Source: Spirochaetia bacterium (GTDB lineage: Bacteria; Spirochaetota; Spirochaetia; DSM-16054; Sediminispirochaetaceae). From it: a stretch of 37,686 bases of DNA. Numbering within the stretch: the stretch's first letter is position 1; each line of letters starts with the position of its first letter. Shown here in pieces: positions 16,024-24,374 of the stretch. The notes under the pieces are model-generated. The model made no database searches and was not told the DNA's origin. It saw nothing but the letters and a program-made list of their open reading frames with translations. Position numbers and translations under genes: made by a program. The stretch spans positions 1 to 37,686 of the forward strand of contig JAIPFV010000017.1 in assembly GCA_021736475.1 (NCBI GenBank), written 5' to 3'.

Positions 16024-17214
16024 ATGATAGAAAGAACACTCTTTTCCTATCTTACACGTGACGCGACCTACTATCCCATCCTCACCATCACCGGTCCCAG
16101 GCAGTCGGGAAAAACAACCCTGGTAAAGGCTGCCTTCCCTTCCCACGAATATGTCTCCCTGGAAGAGACGGACATGAGGCTTTATGCCGGAGATGATCCC
16201 CGGGGTTTCCTCGATCGCTACCCTGGACCGGTTATTATCGACGAAGCCCAGAGGGCCCCGGATCTTTTCTCCTATCTTCAGGCTGCCGTCGACCGGGATG
16301 CGACTCCCGGACGGTTCATACTTACCGGCTCGCAGAACTTCCTCCTTATGGAAAAAGTCTCCCAGTCCCTAGCGGGTCGCACGGGGATCCTACACCTGCT
16401 GCCCTTCGAAAGGGCCGAATTAGAGGGGAATCTCCACGCATCCCCGGATAAACCCGGCGCGCTTTTTACCAACAAAACTTCTGCTCTGAAACTGTGGGAC
16501 ACAATCTACAGCGGATACTATCCGAGAATTCACGACTCCTCCATTCCCCCTGAGGTTTGGCTTCCCGATTACATAAGGACGTACATCGAAAGGGATGTCC
16601 GCTCCCTGGTGAATATCGGCGAACTCGAGCGTTTCGAACGCTTCCTCTCCCTGGCTGCCGGCAGAACCGGGCAGATTCTAAACTATTCTTCCCTTGCCAA
16701 TGACTGCGGCATCGCCCTGGATACGGCAAAACGGTGGATATCGGTACTGAAAGCAGGCTTTATTATCTTTTTACTGCCGCCCCATCACCGGAATTTTAAC
16801 AAGCGGGTCATTAAAAGCTCCAAGCTTTACTTTTACGACACCGGCCTGGTCTGTCATCTCTTAGGGATACGAAGCCCTGAACAAGCCCGCTCCCACCCCC
16901 TCCGGGGCGCCTTGTTCGAAAACCTTATTATCGCGGAAGCACACAAGATCTATACCCATCACCGCATGAAGCCTCCCATCTATTTCTGGCGGGACCGCAC
17001 AGGGCACGAGATCGATCTACTGCTGGATGAGGGTGGAAAACTCTTCCCTGTGGAAATAAAGTCCGGCCAGACCGTATCGCCCAATATGTTCAACTCCCTC
17101 AGCTGGTGGTGCGCCCATACAGGAACTCCCCTCAGCTCCGCCACTTTAGTCTACGGTGGTACTGATTTTCAGACACGACACGAAACAGCCCTGCGCCCCT
17201 GGTTTTCATTATAA
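16024..17214 (+). CDS. AAA+ ATPase with DUF4143 and PD-(D/E)XK-like C-terminus
   Basis: A 396-residue member of the common AAA_14/DUF4143 family, often found among toxin-antitoxin and mobile genes; its biochemical role is unknown. Walker A is GPRQSGKTT (about residue 23), Walker B is VIIDEAQ, and the sensor 1 region is FILTGSQN. An arginine-rich middle segment (YIRTYIERDVRSL), a winged-helix-like ILNYSSLANDCGIALDTAKRW and a C-terminal EIDLLL...PVEIKSG follow. The last resembles the PD-(D/E)XK nuclease fold. Length is normal for the family (about 380-420). No partner gene is adjacent. It is probably an autonomous cassette. Confidence 0.88.
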   Translation: MIERTLFSYLTRDATYYPILTITGPRQSGKTTLVKAAFPSHEYVSLEETDMRLYAGDDPRGFLDRYPGPVIIDEAQRAPDLFSYLQAAVDRDATPGRFILTGSQNFLLMEKVSQSLAGRTGILHLLPFERAELEGNLHASPDKPGALFTNKTSALKLWDTIYSGYYPRIHDSSIPPEVWLPDYIRTYIERDVRSLVNIGELERFERFLSLAAGRTGQILNYSSLANDCGIALDTAKRWISVLKAGFIIFLLPPHHRNFNKRVIKSSKLYFYDTGLVCHLLGIRSPEQARSHPLRGALFENLIIAEAHKIYTHHRMKPPIYFWRDRTGHEIDLLLDEGGKLFPVEIKSGQTVSPNMFNSLSWWCAHTGTPLSSATLVYGGTDFQTRHETALRPWFSL

Positions 17215-17744
17215 AGTTGCCGGGGCATACTTCGGTCCTCGTAATCCGCAGGTGTATCCTATTTAAAATGAGCAATTTCAGTATACAATATTAGAGTATC
17301 ATAGAAATACCAAGACGGTCATTCCGGGAAAAGCAGCTTAGCAGTGTTTTGTTAAGAGGTAGTGGTTATATCACCAAGAACTGCCCCGGTAGATTTTCCC
17401 GATCCGAGCAGAAGCAATCTTACTTGGTATCATAGAATGTGTGATACCTGCTGATTGGCCAAATTTCAAGTTGTGATTGAGATTTGGCAGTAATTTAACA
17501 ACCAAATATGACAACTCAAACCAAAAGGTAATAAGTCCGTCTCTATTATTGTTGTTCTCCTATTTTTTCCCCTATATACAGAAATCCATGCACTACGAAC
17601 CGACTTTAGAATCATGATTGAAGTGTACCTAAAACTGCGGCAAAGCGGTTTAAGGAGTACGCGCCAATGTATCGTGGCTGATCACCATGGCGGGTTGGAA
17701 TTCTGATTGTTCAACCCCCTGACCAGGTTGTGCTCGGCCCGGGA
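17215..17744 (+). other. Non-coding spacer in the island
   Basis: No supported gene is seen on either strand. An inverted repeat GTATCA ... TGATAC near 17428-17448 is too weak to interpret. Decayed DNA is likely, because gene fragments begin just after it. Confidence 0.4.
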
Positions 17745-17975
17745 TACTCCGTGAACACGCTGCCCTCTACGAAATCCGAGCCAGCGCTCAAACCGATACC
17801 GTTCAGTGGGGTATGCGTCAATCCGAGCATTGGACGGAATCACACGCACTGAGCAATGCTGCTTTTCTCGATCTGTACCGCGAGCAGTCTGGTCGAGTCG
17901 TTTTTTCCAGAGCTTTCGACGACGTACAGCCTTTTCTCCGGGACCCGCGGGAACTCGATGCCTCGTTTATTCATA
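17745..17975 (+). pseudogene. abiEii relic with internal deletion
   Basis: One frame reads REHAALYEIRA and then, after about 15 residues, MRQSEHWTESHALSN through PFLRDPRELDA. In intact AbiEii these two blocks (EHAAFYGG near residue 43 and MRQSGHWTE near residue 221) are about 180 residues apart. The catalytic middle has thus been lost. The 3' end runs into the vapC gene of the opposite strand. The copy is diverged from the intact gene at 13378 and closer to the fragment at 18.86 kb. Confidence 0.7.
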
Positions 17976-18389
17976 GAAGGGGTTGCGTATACGAATACTC
18001 CTGTAGACTCGATCGTGCTGCAAGTCCTCTGAATAGAGAATTTTAGCATTTGACTTCAATGCAGAGACCAGTATAAGGCTGTCGTACCAGCGATAGCCCG
18101 TTTCCAATCCAGCGCTCAGCGCCTCATGGTAGAGTGATTCGTCCGGCCACACGGTACACAGGGGAAGCAGCACGGTGTGCAAATAGTCTTTCAAATGGTC
18201 TCTTTTCATAGGTTTCTCGAACTTATGGAGCGCAACATTGGAGAACTCTTGAACAACCTGCCAGCTTATTTTGCCCTGACCTTCAAGACTAGTGCGAATC
18301 AGCTCTTGGGCACGTTTTTGTTTACCGGGCTCCTTACTGTCAAAGCTGTAGACGAAAATGTTGGTATCGAGAAAGAAGCTATCGTTCAT
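17967..18389 (-). CDS. vapC: VapC-type PIN-domain toxin
   Basis: A 140-residue PIN ribonuclease. Acidic residues appear in FLDTNIFVYSFD (D8), VVQEFSNV, WYDSLILVSAL and LYSEDLQHDR. Length is typical. Members cut tRNA, rRNA or mRNA when the antitoxin is degraded. The start overlaps the vapB 3' end by 11 bp, giving coupled translation. Its C-terminal coding end slightly overlaps the abiEii relic of the other strand. Confidence 0.92.
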   Translation of the reverse strand: MNDSFFLDTNIFVYSFDSKEPGKQKRAQELIRTSLEGQGKISWQVVQEFSNVALHKFEKPMKRDHLKDYLHTVLLPLCTVWPDESLYHEALSAGLETGYRWYDSLILVSALKSNAKILYSEDLQHDRVYRSIRIRNPFYE

Positions 18390-18600
18390 TCATTTCGTCC
18401 CGGCTAAATTTTTGCCCCGCCTCACAGGAACTCTGTACACGTTCCATTAAGTCATCGTATTCTTTCGCCCGCTTCGTCTCGCGGGTCCACTCCGCGAGCC
18501 ACTGCCTCACCAGCTTATTGAGGCTACGGTGTTCCCTCCGTGCCTTTTCCCGGGCCCTCTGAATGAGGTTCTCATCGAAACTGAAGGTGATATTTTTCAT
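18379..18600 (-). CDS. vapB: VapB-type ribbon-helix-helix antitoxin
   Basis: A 73-residue protein. The N-terminal MKNITFSFDENLIQRAREKA ribbon-helix-helix is followed by SLNKLVRQWLAEW; the charged C-terminal tail would wrap the toxin. GGGAGG lies 6 nt before the ATG. Inverted repeats in its promoter (18620-18656) are likely autoregulatory sites. Confidence 0.9.
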   Translation of the reverse strand: MKNITFSFDENLIQRAREKARREHRSLNKLVRQWLAEWTRETKRAKEYDDLMERVQSSCEAGQKFSRDEMNER

Positions 18601-18619
18601 GTATATCCTCCCTTTTAAT

Positions 18620-18664
18620 ACTATTACACATTAATAGTGTACACGCTTTTCGTGTAAATATCAA
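18620..18664 (-). promoter_or_regulatory. vapBC promoter with two inverted-repeat operators
   Basis: On the minus strand: TTGATA (18659-18664), 17 nt, TACACT (18636-18641). Two inverted repeats overlap it: TACACG/CGTGTA (18640-18656, 5-nt spacer) between the boxes and ACTATTA/TAATAGT (18620-18638, 5-nt spacer) over the -10 and start. This is where VapB-VapC complexes usually bind. Confidence 0.65.
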
Positions 18665-18737
18665 TAATTGTATTTCAGTGGAAGCCCCCCCCCATAATCG
18701 GCGGACATGACTGAGCCTATTGTATTGACATTAGGCA

Positions 18738-18835
18738 AACAAGCAAGGAAACTTGTTTTATGGAGATTATTTTCATGTTGTCCCACTTGTCATTGATGAA
18801 AACGGCGATTGGTTTCTGAAAACAATCTATCCAAG
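18738..18835 (+). pseudogene. Unidentified C-terminal gene fragment
   Basis: One frame encodes GDYFHVVPLVIDENGDWFLK then TIYPSS, which reads like genuine protein rather than noise. It opens just after an in-frame TAG and has no clear start or Shine-Dalgarno. It runs directly into abiEii-like sequence. I do not recognise the family; it resembles the end of a small toxin-like protein. Confidence 0.4.
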
Positions 18836-18919
18836 TTCTCCATGGCAGCCGAGGACACGCGACCTTTTCTCCGGGACCCGCGGGAGCCTGATGCCCGTAG
18901 CAGTGAGTTTTTTAATAAG
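18836..18919 (+). pseudogene. Second abiEii C-terminal relic
   Basis: The frame encodes AAEDTRPFLRDPREPDARSS then EFF, matching KAADDVLPFLHDPRELD of the intact AbiEii C-terminus. It shares an exact 23-bp repeat (18863-18885) with the other relic at 17930-17952. The two relics are thus closer to each other than to the intact gene. Confidence 0.65.
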
Positions 18920-19022
18920 TGGGAAAGAAGACATAGGCGAAGCTGTAAAGAAATTTTCGAGGATACACTTATAACTCATCCGGAAATACCCTGGAAAAAA
19001 AACCGGCCTTAGGGCAAGCCCA

Positions 19023-19285
19023 TTATAATTCTTCCAACTGATATAGAAAAGTGTAAACCACCCTCTCGGTTATCGTCTTGTCGCTACGATGAATAGCCCA
19101 TGCAGTATTCTGGGCTTTTTCGGGCTTCAGAAATTCTACCTTTACGAGGTAGAGCATCATTTCAAGTCCCCAGAGTACAGAGATTTCTCGCCCTCCCATT
19201 CTCGTCGCAATGCTTTATCGTTGGTTGCACAGACCCAGCTACTCTCTTCGGCTATCCGCATACACACATAACCTTGCATGGATAA
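19023..19285 (-). pseudogene. Frameshifted PIN-domain toxin remnant
   Basis: On the minus strand, VCATNDKALRREWEGEKSLY ends at a TGA. A shifted frame continues GLEMMLYLVKVEFLKPEKA and then ITERVVYTFLYQLEEL to a TAA at 19023-19025. CATNDKALRR is the last acidic motif of PIN toxins, and the second part resembles the helical tail found in some PIN proteins. One small indel near the GGGG run joins the two. The N-terminal two thirds, with the first catalytic aspartates, are missing. Confidence 0.55.
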
Positions 19286-19319
19286 TGAAGCAGGTCGATT
19301 AGGGTGAGGGCTAAACCAT

Positions 19320-19457
19320 ATGGCGATAATTCTCGGAACAATCAGGATCAGTTTAAATACACCTATCCATTACGAAGCCCTGCAAGGTCACCCGACCCTC
19401 GATATCGCCGAACGTACCATCGAACAAATATTACCGAGATCTGTAACCTATACCTAA
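19320..19457 (+). pseudogene. 45-codon open frame, possible gene fragment
   Basis: ATG at 19320 opens a frame coding MAIILGTIRISLNTPIHYE and then HPTLDIAERTIEQILPRSV, ending with TAA. Amino-acid composition looks protein-like, but there is no Shine-Dalgarno and no recognised family. It could be another island relic. From 19458 to 19585 I see only AT-rich upstream sequence. Confidence 0.2.
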
Positions 19458-19585
19458 TTCTCCACTTTCCAGCCATTCCCATGTATTAATTAATGATTAC
19501 GTGTTCTGCATTTACTGTATTTCATTTTTTCAGTATTTCTGAATTATAACTTGCGGAAATAGCGAAAAAGGTGTGCATTAAAACT

Positions 19586-19819
19586 ATGAAGATAACCCTT
19601 ACGGTAACGGACAGAGGAACAATTACGCTCCCGTCGAAATTGCGGAAGGAGATGGGAATTGATGCCGAATCGCTGCTTATTGCGGAGTCCACCGAGGAGG
19701 GAATCCTCCTTCGGCCTGCGGTAGCCCTTCCGTTAGAGGTCTACTCCCGAGATCGCCTGGCCGAATTTGCCGCGGCGGAGCAGGATCTATCCGAGTGGTA
19801 CAGCGGCGAGTCCCGGTGA
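19586..19819 (+). CDS. AbrB/MazE-type antitoxin (SpoVT-AbrB fold)
   Basis: A 77-residue swapped-hairpin DNA-binding protein. MKITLTVTDRGTITLPSKLR and KEMGIDAESLLIAESTEEGI are the SpoVT-AbrB signature. The C-terminal tail (FAAAEQDLSEW) would contact the toxin. An in-frame GTG at 19571 precedes the ATG. The family N-terminus favours the ATG, with AAAAAGG about 12 nt upstream, so start certainty is moderate. It is immediately followed by a PIN gene, forming a type II module. Confidence 0.88.
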   Translation: MKITLTVTDRGTITLPSKLRKEMGIDAESLLIAESTEEGILLRPAVALPLEVYSRDRLAEFAAAEQDLSEWYSGESR

Positions 19820-19822
19820 GTG

Positions 19823-20236
19823 ATGCGGATCTTTCTGGACGCTCACATTTTGTTTTCGGCAGCATTCACCGATGGTGCGGTACGGCGCTTGCTCACGGAT
19901 CTCCGAAACGCCGACTGCACGCTTGTTGCGGACCGCTATGTCATCGAAGAGGCACTCAGAAATCTTTCGATCCATCAACCCGAAACGGTCTCCGTGCTTC
20001 ATGAACTAATCACATCACTGTTGGTCGTACCGACCCATCGGTCTTGCGCGAAGATACCCGCGAATATTCAAATAGCCGACAAGGATATACCGGTATTGGC
20101 CGGTGCGATTCATGCCCGCTGCGACAGCCTGATGACCGGTGACTCCCGCCATTTCGGGCAGTTTTTCGGCAGGACCATCGGCGGAGTTACCATACGTTCT
20201 CCGGTCGATACAGCCCGGGCCATGCTGGGACATTGA
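19823..20236 (+). CDS. PIN-domain toxin paired with AbrB-type antitoxin
   Basis: A 137-residue PIN nuclease (one residue longer if the GTG at 19820 is used). Acidic residues appear in FLDAHILFSA, YVIEEALRNL, IADKDIPVLAGAIHARCD and LMTGDSRHF. The ordering fits the group of PIN proteins paired with AbrB antitoxins rather than RHH-paired VapC. It follows the antitoxin gene within 3 bp. Confidence 0.85.
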   Translation: MRIFLDAHILFSAAFTDGAVRRLLTDLRNADCTLVADRYVIEEALRNLSIHQPETVSVLHELITSLLVVPTHRSCAKIPANIQIADKDIPVLAGAIHARCDSLMTGDSRHFGQFFGRTIGGVTIRSPVDTARAMLGH

Positions 20237-20309
20237 AGATACAGCATCAAGAGCACGGAATTATACCGTTGACCCCGTCCTCAGAGGGAAAAGTTGATCC
20301 CCGGATGGA

Positions 20310-20520
20310 AAATTCCTTCCCAAAGCCCCATCCTCTTCAGCATTTGGATGGGAGGTGTGGTTTATGCTATCTGGAAATACGGCTTCCTGCGCATCTCTCC
20401 ACAAATTTTGGAAAATAAAATCCTCGACTCTGTTGAAGACCTTGTGATCCTTTACTCGATACACGGGAAGGCGGTGTATCGGAATCGGAAAGCCCTTGAG
20501 GTGCTCGGGAATTCGGAGAT
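20310..20520 (+). pseudogene. Fragment of a PAS-containing sensor kinase
   Basis: The frame reads SPILFSIWMGGVVYAIWKYG and then FLRISPQ, ILDSVEDLVIL, and GKAVYRNRKALEVLGNSE. This is the last membrane helix of a 7TM-type input domain joined to the start of a PAS domain, as in spirochaete sensor kinases. Similarity stops near 20520 and the frame then becomes low-complexity (repeated EKA). No kinase core follows, and no full membrane domain precedes it. Confidence 0.6.
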
Positions 20521-20859
20521 ATCTCCAGCAAAAACTATAGACGGCGGTGACATTGAAAGCTCAGTTGTACATGGAGGTGGCGCAGGAGGAGAAAACCTTA
20601 TAAAAGAAAAAGCGGTAGCCCCGATGCTGCGGGGCAGGGCAACATGGGGCACCGATCAACCGGAAAAACTGATGAAACTTAGAATCCCAGCCGCTTGCGC
20701 AGACAGCATTAGCAATACGCACAATCTTGCTGAAAAAGCTGAAAAAGCTGAAAAAGAGGCAGCAAACAGGATTGAACTTGCTAATATACTTAGCGGTTCA
20801 TAGTTGAACCTCGGTGCTTACCACTTTCGACTTGTTCCCCTTAATTCACATTTTTTTTA

Positions 20860-21096
20860 TCAATATCCCTGTTGTTCTTCTTCCAGCTTAGTTATGAACA
20901 GATCAAGCATGTCCTTCTCCCCTTCAAGCTTCATGACAGGATCAAGATTATAGAAAAGGGTAATAACTTGGGCCCCTCTTCCTGTAGTATCACGTTCACT
21001 CGAGATCAATATTTTGGAGAGGTCTCTGTAGGTGACCTTTAACTCGTCAATTACAGTTTTTATCTCATTTTTGTTATTCAATTCTCTATAGCGCAT
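20860..21096 (-). CDS. Hypothetical small protein
   Basis: A 78-residue, charged, probably soluble helical protein (DELKVTYRDLSKILISSERD; LDLFITKLEEEQQGY). AGGGG lies about 7 nt before the ATG, supporting translation. No family is recognised. It lies between the island and the PilZ gene on the same strand as the latter. Confidence 0.45.
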   Translation of the reverse strand: MRYRELNNKNEIKTVIDELKVTYRDLSKILISSERDTTGRGAQVITLFYNLDPVMKLEGEKDMLDLFITKLEEEQQGY

Positions 21097-21210
21097 AAAT
21101 GGCCCCTGCTAATACTAATTATGAGTACATACTTCAGTTTTACTTTTTCTATTTACTCCACTTTAACAGTTAATGGAACTAATTTAAATAGAACCAAGGC
21201 ACTGAAAACG

Positions 21211-21897
21211 TCAATACACGTGACCAAAGGATACGTGAAGCACCCTCCCAAAGGAGCTTGTACGCACTACCTCGCCGGGTATGTTTTCAAAATTCTTTTC
21301 TCTAAACTTGAAGGAGATCTTTATATCATCTCCCTGATGGAAGTGCTTTCTCGGATTCTCTATTTTGCAGCCTCCGCGACTTAGATCGTACATTTTGGTT
21401 TGAATATGAGCTTGGTAATGATCGATCGGCGCAACATAGGCGGGAAGCTGTACCGGTTTACGCCTGCTCTTGCGCCGCTGAGGGGGCATCTCAGAAACCA
21501 GTTTTTCCGTTTGACCCATTTTTGTTTTAGCGGTAATACTGTCCAAAAGCTGGGTGTCGATTTTATTTTTCCGGCCGTAGGCGGTTAAACTCTCGTGGAA
21601 GGCCTGGTAATTTGCCAATAGCAGATACTTCTTTTCAGGATTTTTCAGATACCTGCTAATGTCCTTCAGCAGTGCAATTTCTTCATCGGTAAGCTCGTAA
21701 ATTCGGCACAGGGTATTCCACTTGTCGGTGAGCGCCTTAGAAACTCTGCGCTGTTCACGCCTTCTTCGCAGTACTTCGGCAGTAATTAAGATTAGGAAAA
21801 AACCGAGTAGAATGCCAAGAAAAAGTGCGACATCCGTAAACGATGTATGTACATCGAGGGAGGTCCACACTCGAAGTATATCTTCTACCTTTTCCAT
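21211..21897 (-). CDS. Membrane-anchored PilZ-domain protein
   Basis: A 228-residue protein. One N-terminal helix (VALFLGILLGFFLILITAEVL) is followed by a basic stop-transfer (RRRREQRR), a helical linker (about 55-130) and a C-terminal PilZ domain (about 140-228). The c-di-GMP-binding signature is present as RRKSRRKPVQL (RxxxR) and DLSRGGCKI (D/NxSxxG). GGAGAG lies about 6 nt before the ATG. It is a likely effector of cyclic di-GMP, such as that made by the GGDEF protein at 1504; that link is inference. No adjacent gene identifies its output. Confidence 0.85.
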   Translation of the reverse strand: MEKVEDILRVWTSLDVHTSFTDVALFLGILLGFFLILITAEVLRRRREQRRVSKALTDKWNTLCRIYELTDEEIALLKDISRYLKNPEKKYLLLANYQAFHESLTAYGRKNKIDTQLLDSITAKTKMGQTEKLVSEMPPQRRKSRRKPVQLPAYVAPIDHYQAHIQTKMYDLSRGGCKIENPRKHFHQGDDIKISFKFREKNFENIPGEVVRTSSFGRVLHVSFGHVY

Positions 21898-22145
21898 ACT
21901 CTCTCCTCTGCTTTAAATTTAATAATGTTGACAGCAATATACAACGATACAGTTTTGAGGGATGTTCGGAAGGTGCTAGGGTATACTACGGGAACCGAGG
22001 CCTTATAACGGTTCGCATACCAAGCCTTAAAATTGCTGAGGAGGTGTAACGCTCCGGCCGATTATATTTGGCTAAAGCGCTACTATCTGTTTCCTGAATA
22101 ATGATCCAAGCATAAATGAAAAGAACTCAGGTCGATAGGGGATTT

Positions 22146-22847
22146 TTAAGAAGAGATCGCTTTATTCCGATACTGTGACGGGGTGTAGCCGGTTTTTTTC
22201 TTGAAGATTCGTACAAAGGACTCCGGATTTTCATAAGTGATGCTATAGGCTATCCGCTTTATAGGCCAGTCGGTAGTAGATAACAGCCTCTTGGCCCTTT
22301 CAACCTTCTGATTTACCCTATATTCAATAAAGGTGGTCCCCATTTTTTGTTTAAACAGGCGGCTCATGTATTTGGGTGTATACCCCATAAGTCGTGCAAG
22401 ATCGTCTATCTCTATTTTTTTATCTTCATTCTTTTGCAAGTAATACTTCAAGTACTCCACATCGTTGGAACAATTTGTTATCTCACCACTTGTTTCGAGT
22501 AGATTTTGGATCCTTTCCTTTAACTGAATTATGTCTATTGGTTTCTCGACAAAATCATCCGCCTGATTTCGCAGGGCCCCTACGATTACCTCTTTGGAAG
22601 CGAAAGCGGTCATTATAATTACGGATATACGGGAATATCTACTCTTAATAATTTTTAATAACTCTGTTCCCCACATTCCCGGAAGACGCACATCAAGCAA
22701 CACCAGATCCACACTATTTGGGGCGGACAAGATTTCCAGAGCCTGTTGGGGGCTTAAGGCGATTTTAGTTTCATATTCATCGAGAGTCTCGCACAATTCA
22801 TCGCAGAAAATACGATCATCATCGATTATGAGTAAGGTGAATGGCAT
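22146..22847 (-). CDS. Response regulator, receiver plus AraC helix-turn-helix
   Basis: A roughly 233-residue regulator from the ATG at 22847. The receiver shows LLIIDDDRI, phospho-acceptor LVLLDVRLPG, switch threonine in IIMTAFAS and EKPID lysine. The AraC domain (about 140-233) shows IEIDDLARLMGYTPKYMSRL and PIKRIAYSITYENPESFVRI. The start at 22862 is five codons earlier, but the ATG at 22847 begins the receiver in the usual way and lies 6 nt after TATACT. It is divergent from the kinase at 22994, its likely partner. Confidence 0.87.
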   Translation of the reverse strand: MPFTLLIIDDDRIFCDELCETLDEYETKIALSPQQALEILSAPNSVDLVLLDVRLPGMWGTELLKIIKSRYSRISVIIMTAFASKEVIVGALRNQADDFVEKPIDIIQLKERIQNLLETSGEITNCSNDVEYLKYYLQKNEDKKIEIDDLARLMGYTPKYMSRLFKQKMGTTFIEYRVNQKVERAKRLLSTTDWPIKRIAYSITYENPESFVRIFKKKTGYTPSQYRNKAISS

Positions 22848-22853
22848 ATTAAG

Positions 22854-22859
22854 AGTATA
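22854..22859 (-). promoter_or_regulatory. -10 box for the response-regulator gene
   Basis: TATACT, 6 nt before the ATG at 22847. No good -35 hexamer is seen at 16-18 nt, so an activator may be needed. No Shine-Dalgarno is present, so a leaderless message is predicted. Confidence 0.4.
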
Positions 22860-22981
22860 CAATGGATTTTCACAAGAATCAGTTACTATTCCCGAATCTA
22901 TTTTTTGAAATTAGTAAAAAGGCGAATGAAGTCAGTTACTTTTTGCTGGTGCTCTTTTTTCCTGCTCAACACTCGTGCTAC

Positions 22982-22987
22982 TATTAT
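22982..22987 (+). promoter_or_regulatory. -10 box for the divergent kinase gene
   Basis: TATTAT, 6 nt before the ATG at 22994. The -35 region is poor. The two divergent -10 boxes are about 120 bp apart and could share one control site. Confidence 0.4.
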
Positions 22988-22993
22988 AAGCAT

Positions 22994-24325
22994 ATGGGTA
23001 GTACCGAAGAATATCATTCCACTTTTGAGTCGCTCAGACAAATTACCGAGAGTATTTTAGCCAGCAAAGAACCCACTAAAGAACACTTACACGATATACA
23101 GCGAGTACTAGCTGATTTGCAGAAACTTCAAGAAAAGCTTGAAACTAAACAGCAAGGCTCAGTCGAAAAAGAGCGGGAATTAGCCGGATTTATAGAGAAC
23201 AAGCAGGTCTATACTGATATTGTCGAGATGGCAAAAAGCTTCATTGTGCAAACCGACTCGAAAGGCACCATCACCTTCATAAACAACTTCGCCTTAAATT
23301 TTTTTGGGTACAGGAGGGATGAGCTTCTAGGACAACAGATTGTGGGAACTTTAATTCCAGAGAAGGAAACTACAGGACGAAATCTGGTAGATCTTGTTTC
23401 GAGTGCCCTCGAGAACCCGACTACGCACACAACTTTGGAGCACGAAAATTGCCGTGCCGATGGGAGCCGAATATGGGTTCACTGGGAAAACCGGGTGATC
23501 ACCGACGCACAAGGGAATTTCGTCGGGATGCTTGGCGTAGGGCAGGATGTGACTAAGCGCAAGCAGGCCGAAGAAATGCTGAAAAGGGATAAAGAGACCC
23601 TGGAACGGATGGTCGAGGAAAGAACCGGGGAGCTGATGAGAATACAACGAGAAATGGACCGTTCAAAACGCCTTTCAGATTTAGGAAGGCTCTCCTCTTC
23701 TATAGCTCATGAATTACGCAGGCCCTTAGCAGCACTAAAGTTATCCCTTTACAACATCAGGAAAAAACGAAAAAATCCGGAAATTGATACCCACCTCGAT
23801 CATTGTGATGAAAAATGTTTCGAAGCCGAACAGATTATAAATAAAATATTGGACTCCTCCACCCTCAAATCTCCCAAATTTCAAAAAACGGATCTACATA
23901 AACTTATCACCTACTGCATTGACTATGTAGAGAGCATGTACACCGAAGATCACATCAAAGTAGTTCGACAATTAGACCCGCTGTACGGAGTGCAAGCACA
24001 GGTCGATCCTTATCAAATTAGGGAGGTGATATACAACTTGCTTCAGAACGCCTGTGAAGCATTAGCTGGAGATTCCGGCAGCATAACTGTAGAGGGGTTT
24101 ATTAAGGAGCAGGCTGTCGGTTTTCAGGTGAAGGACAACAATGGAGGTGTACCTGAATCGGAAATAGAGAAGTTAAAGGAGCCCTATTACACCACCAAAC
24201 ACCGGGGGTTTGGATTGGGGCTGACTCTCTCCCAAGAAATGATAAAACAGCACGGCGGCACATTGCACATTGAAAGCACACCCGGGATGGGCACTGCCGT
24301 TATAGTCACGCTTCCACAAGAATAA
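22994..24325 (+). CDS. PAS-containing sensor histidine kinase, soluble
   Basis: A 443-residue cytoplasmic kinase from the ATG at 22994. It has an N-terminal coiled-coil-like segment (about 1-80), PAS/PAC (about 85-205, SFIVQTDSKGTITFINNFAL ... GVGQDVTKRKQAEE) and a second coiled linker. HisKA carries the phospho-histidine in SIAHELRRPLAALK. HATPase_c follows, with NLLQNACEAL, DNNGGVPE and GFGLGLTLSQEM. The frame extends upstream to 22862, but that part encodes an unlikely Phe- and Tyr-rich stretch and overlaps the promoter region. It is the likely partner of the divergent AraC-type regulator and/or the lone receiver at 24512. Confidence 0.87.
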   Translation: MGSTEEYHSTFESLRQITESILASKEPTKEHLHDIQRVLADLQKLQEKLETKQQGSVEKERELAGFIENKQVYTDIVEMAKSFIVQTDSKGTITFINNFALNFFGYRRDELLGQQIVGTLIPEKETTGRNLVDLVSSALENPTTHTTLEHENCRADGSRIWVHWENRVITDAQGNFVGMLGVGQDVTKRKQAEEMLKRDKETLERMVEERTGELMRIQREMDRSKRLSDLGRLSSSIAHELRRPLAALKLSLYNIRKKRKNPEIDTHLDHCDEKCFEAEQIINKILDSSTLKSPKFQKTDLHKLITYCIDYVESMYTEDHIKVVRQLDPLYGVQAQVDPYQIREVIYNLLQNACEALAGDSGSITVEGFIKEQAVGFQVKDNNGGVPESEIEKLKEPYYTTKHRGFGLGLTLSQEMIKQHGGTLHIESTPGMGTAVIVTLPQE

Positions 24326-24345
24326 ATTTATGCTGCAGTTAATGA

Positions 24346-24374
24346 TTGACATCCCATAAAACTCGTAAAATAAT
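24346..24374 (+). promoter_or_regulatory. Promoter before the single-domain receiver
   Basis: TTGACA (24346-24351), 17 nt, AATAAT (24369-24374). Transcription would start near 24381, giving a leader of about 130 nt before the receiver gene. The leader contains AAGGGGG, which has no useful start codon nearby. Confidence 0.5.

Noticed and set aside
20520-20803. Second half of the 169-codon frame containing the kinase fragment
   Set aside because: After the PAS-like start it becomes low-complexity with repeated EKA units and no conserved motif, so coding is not supported.
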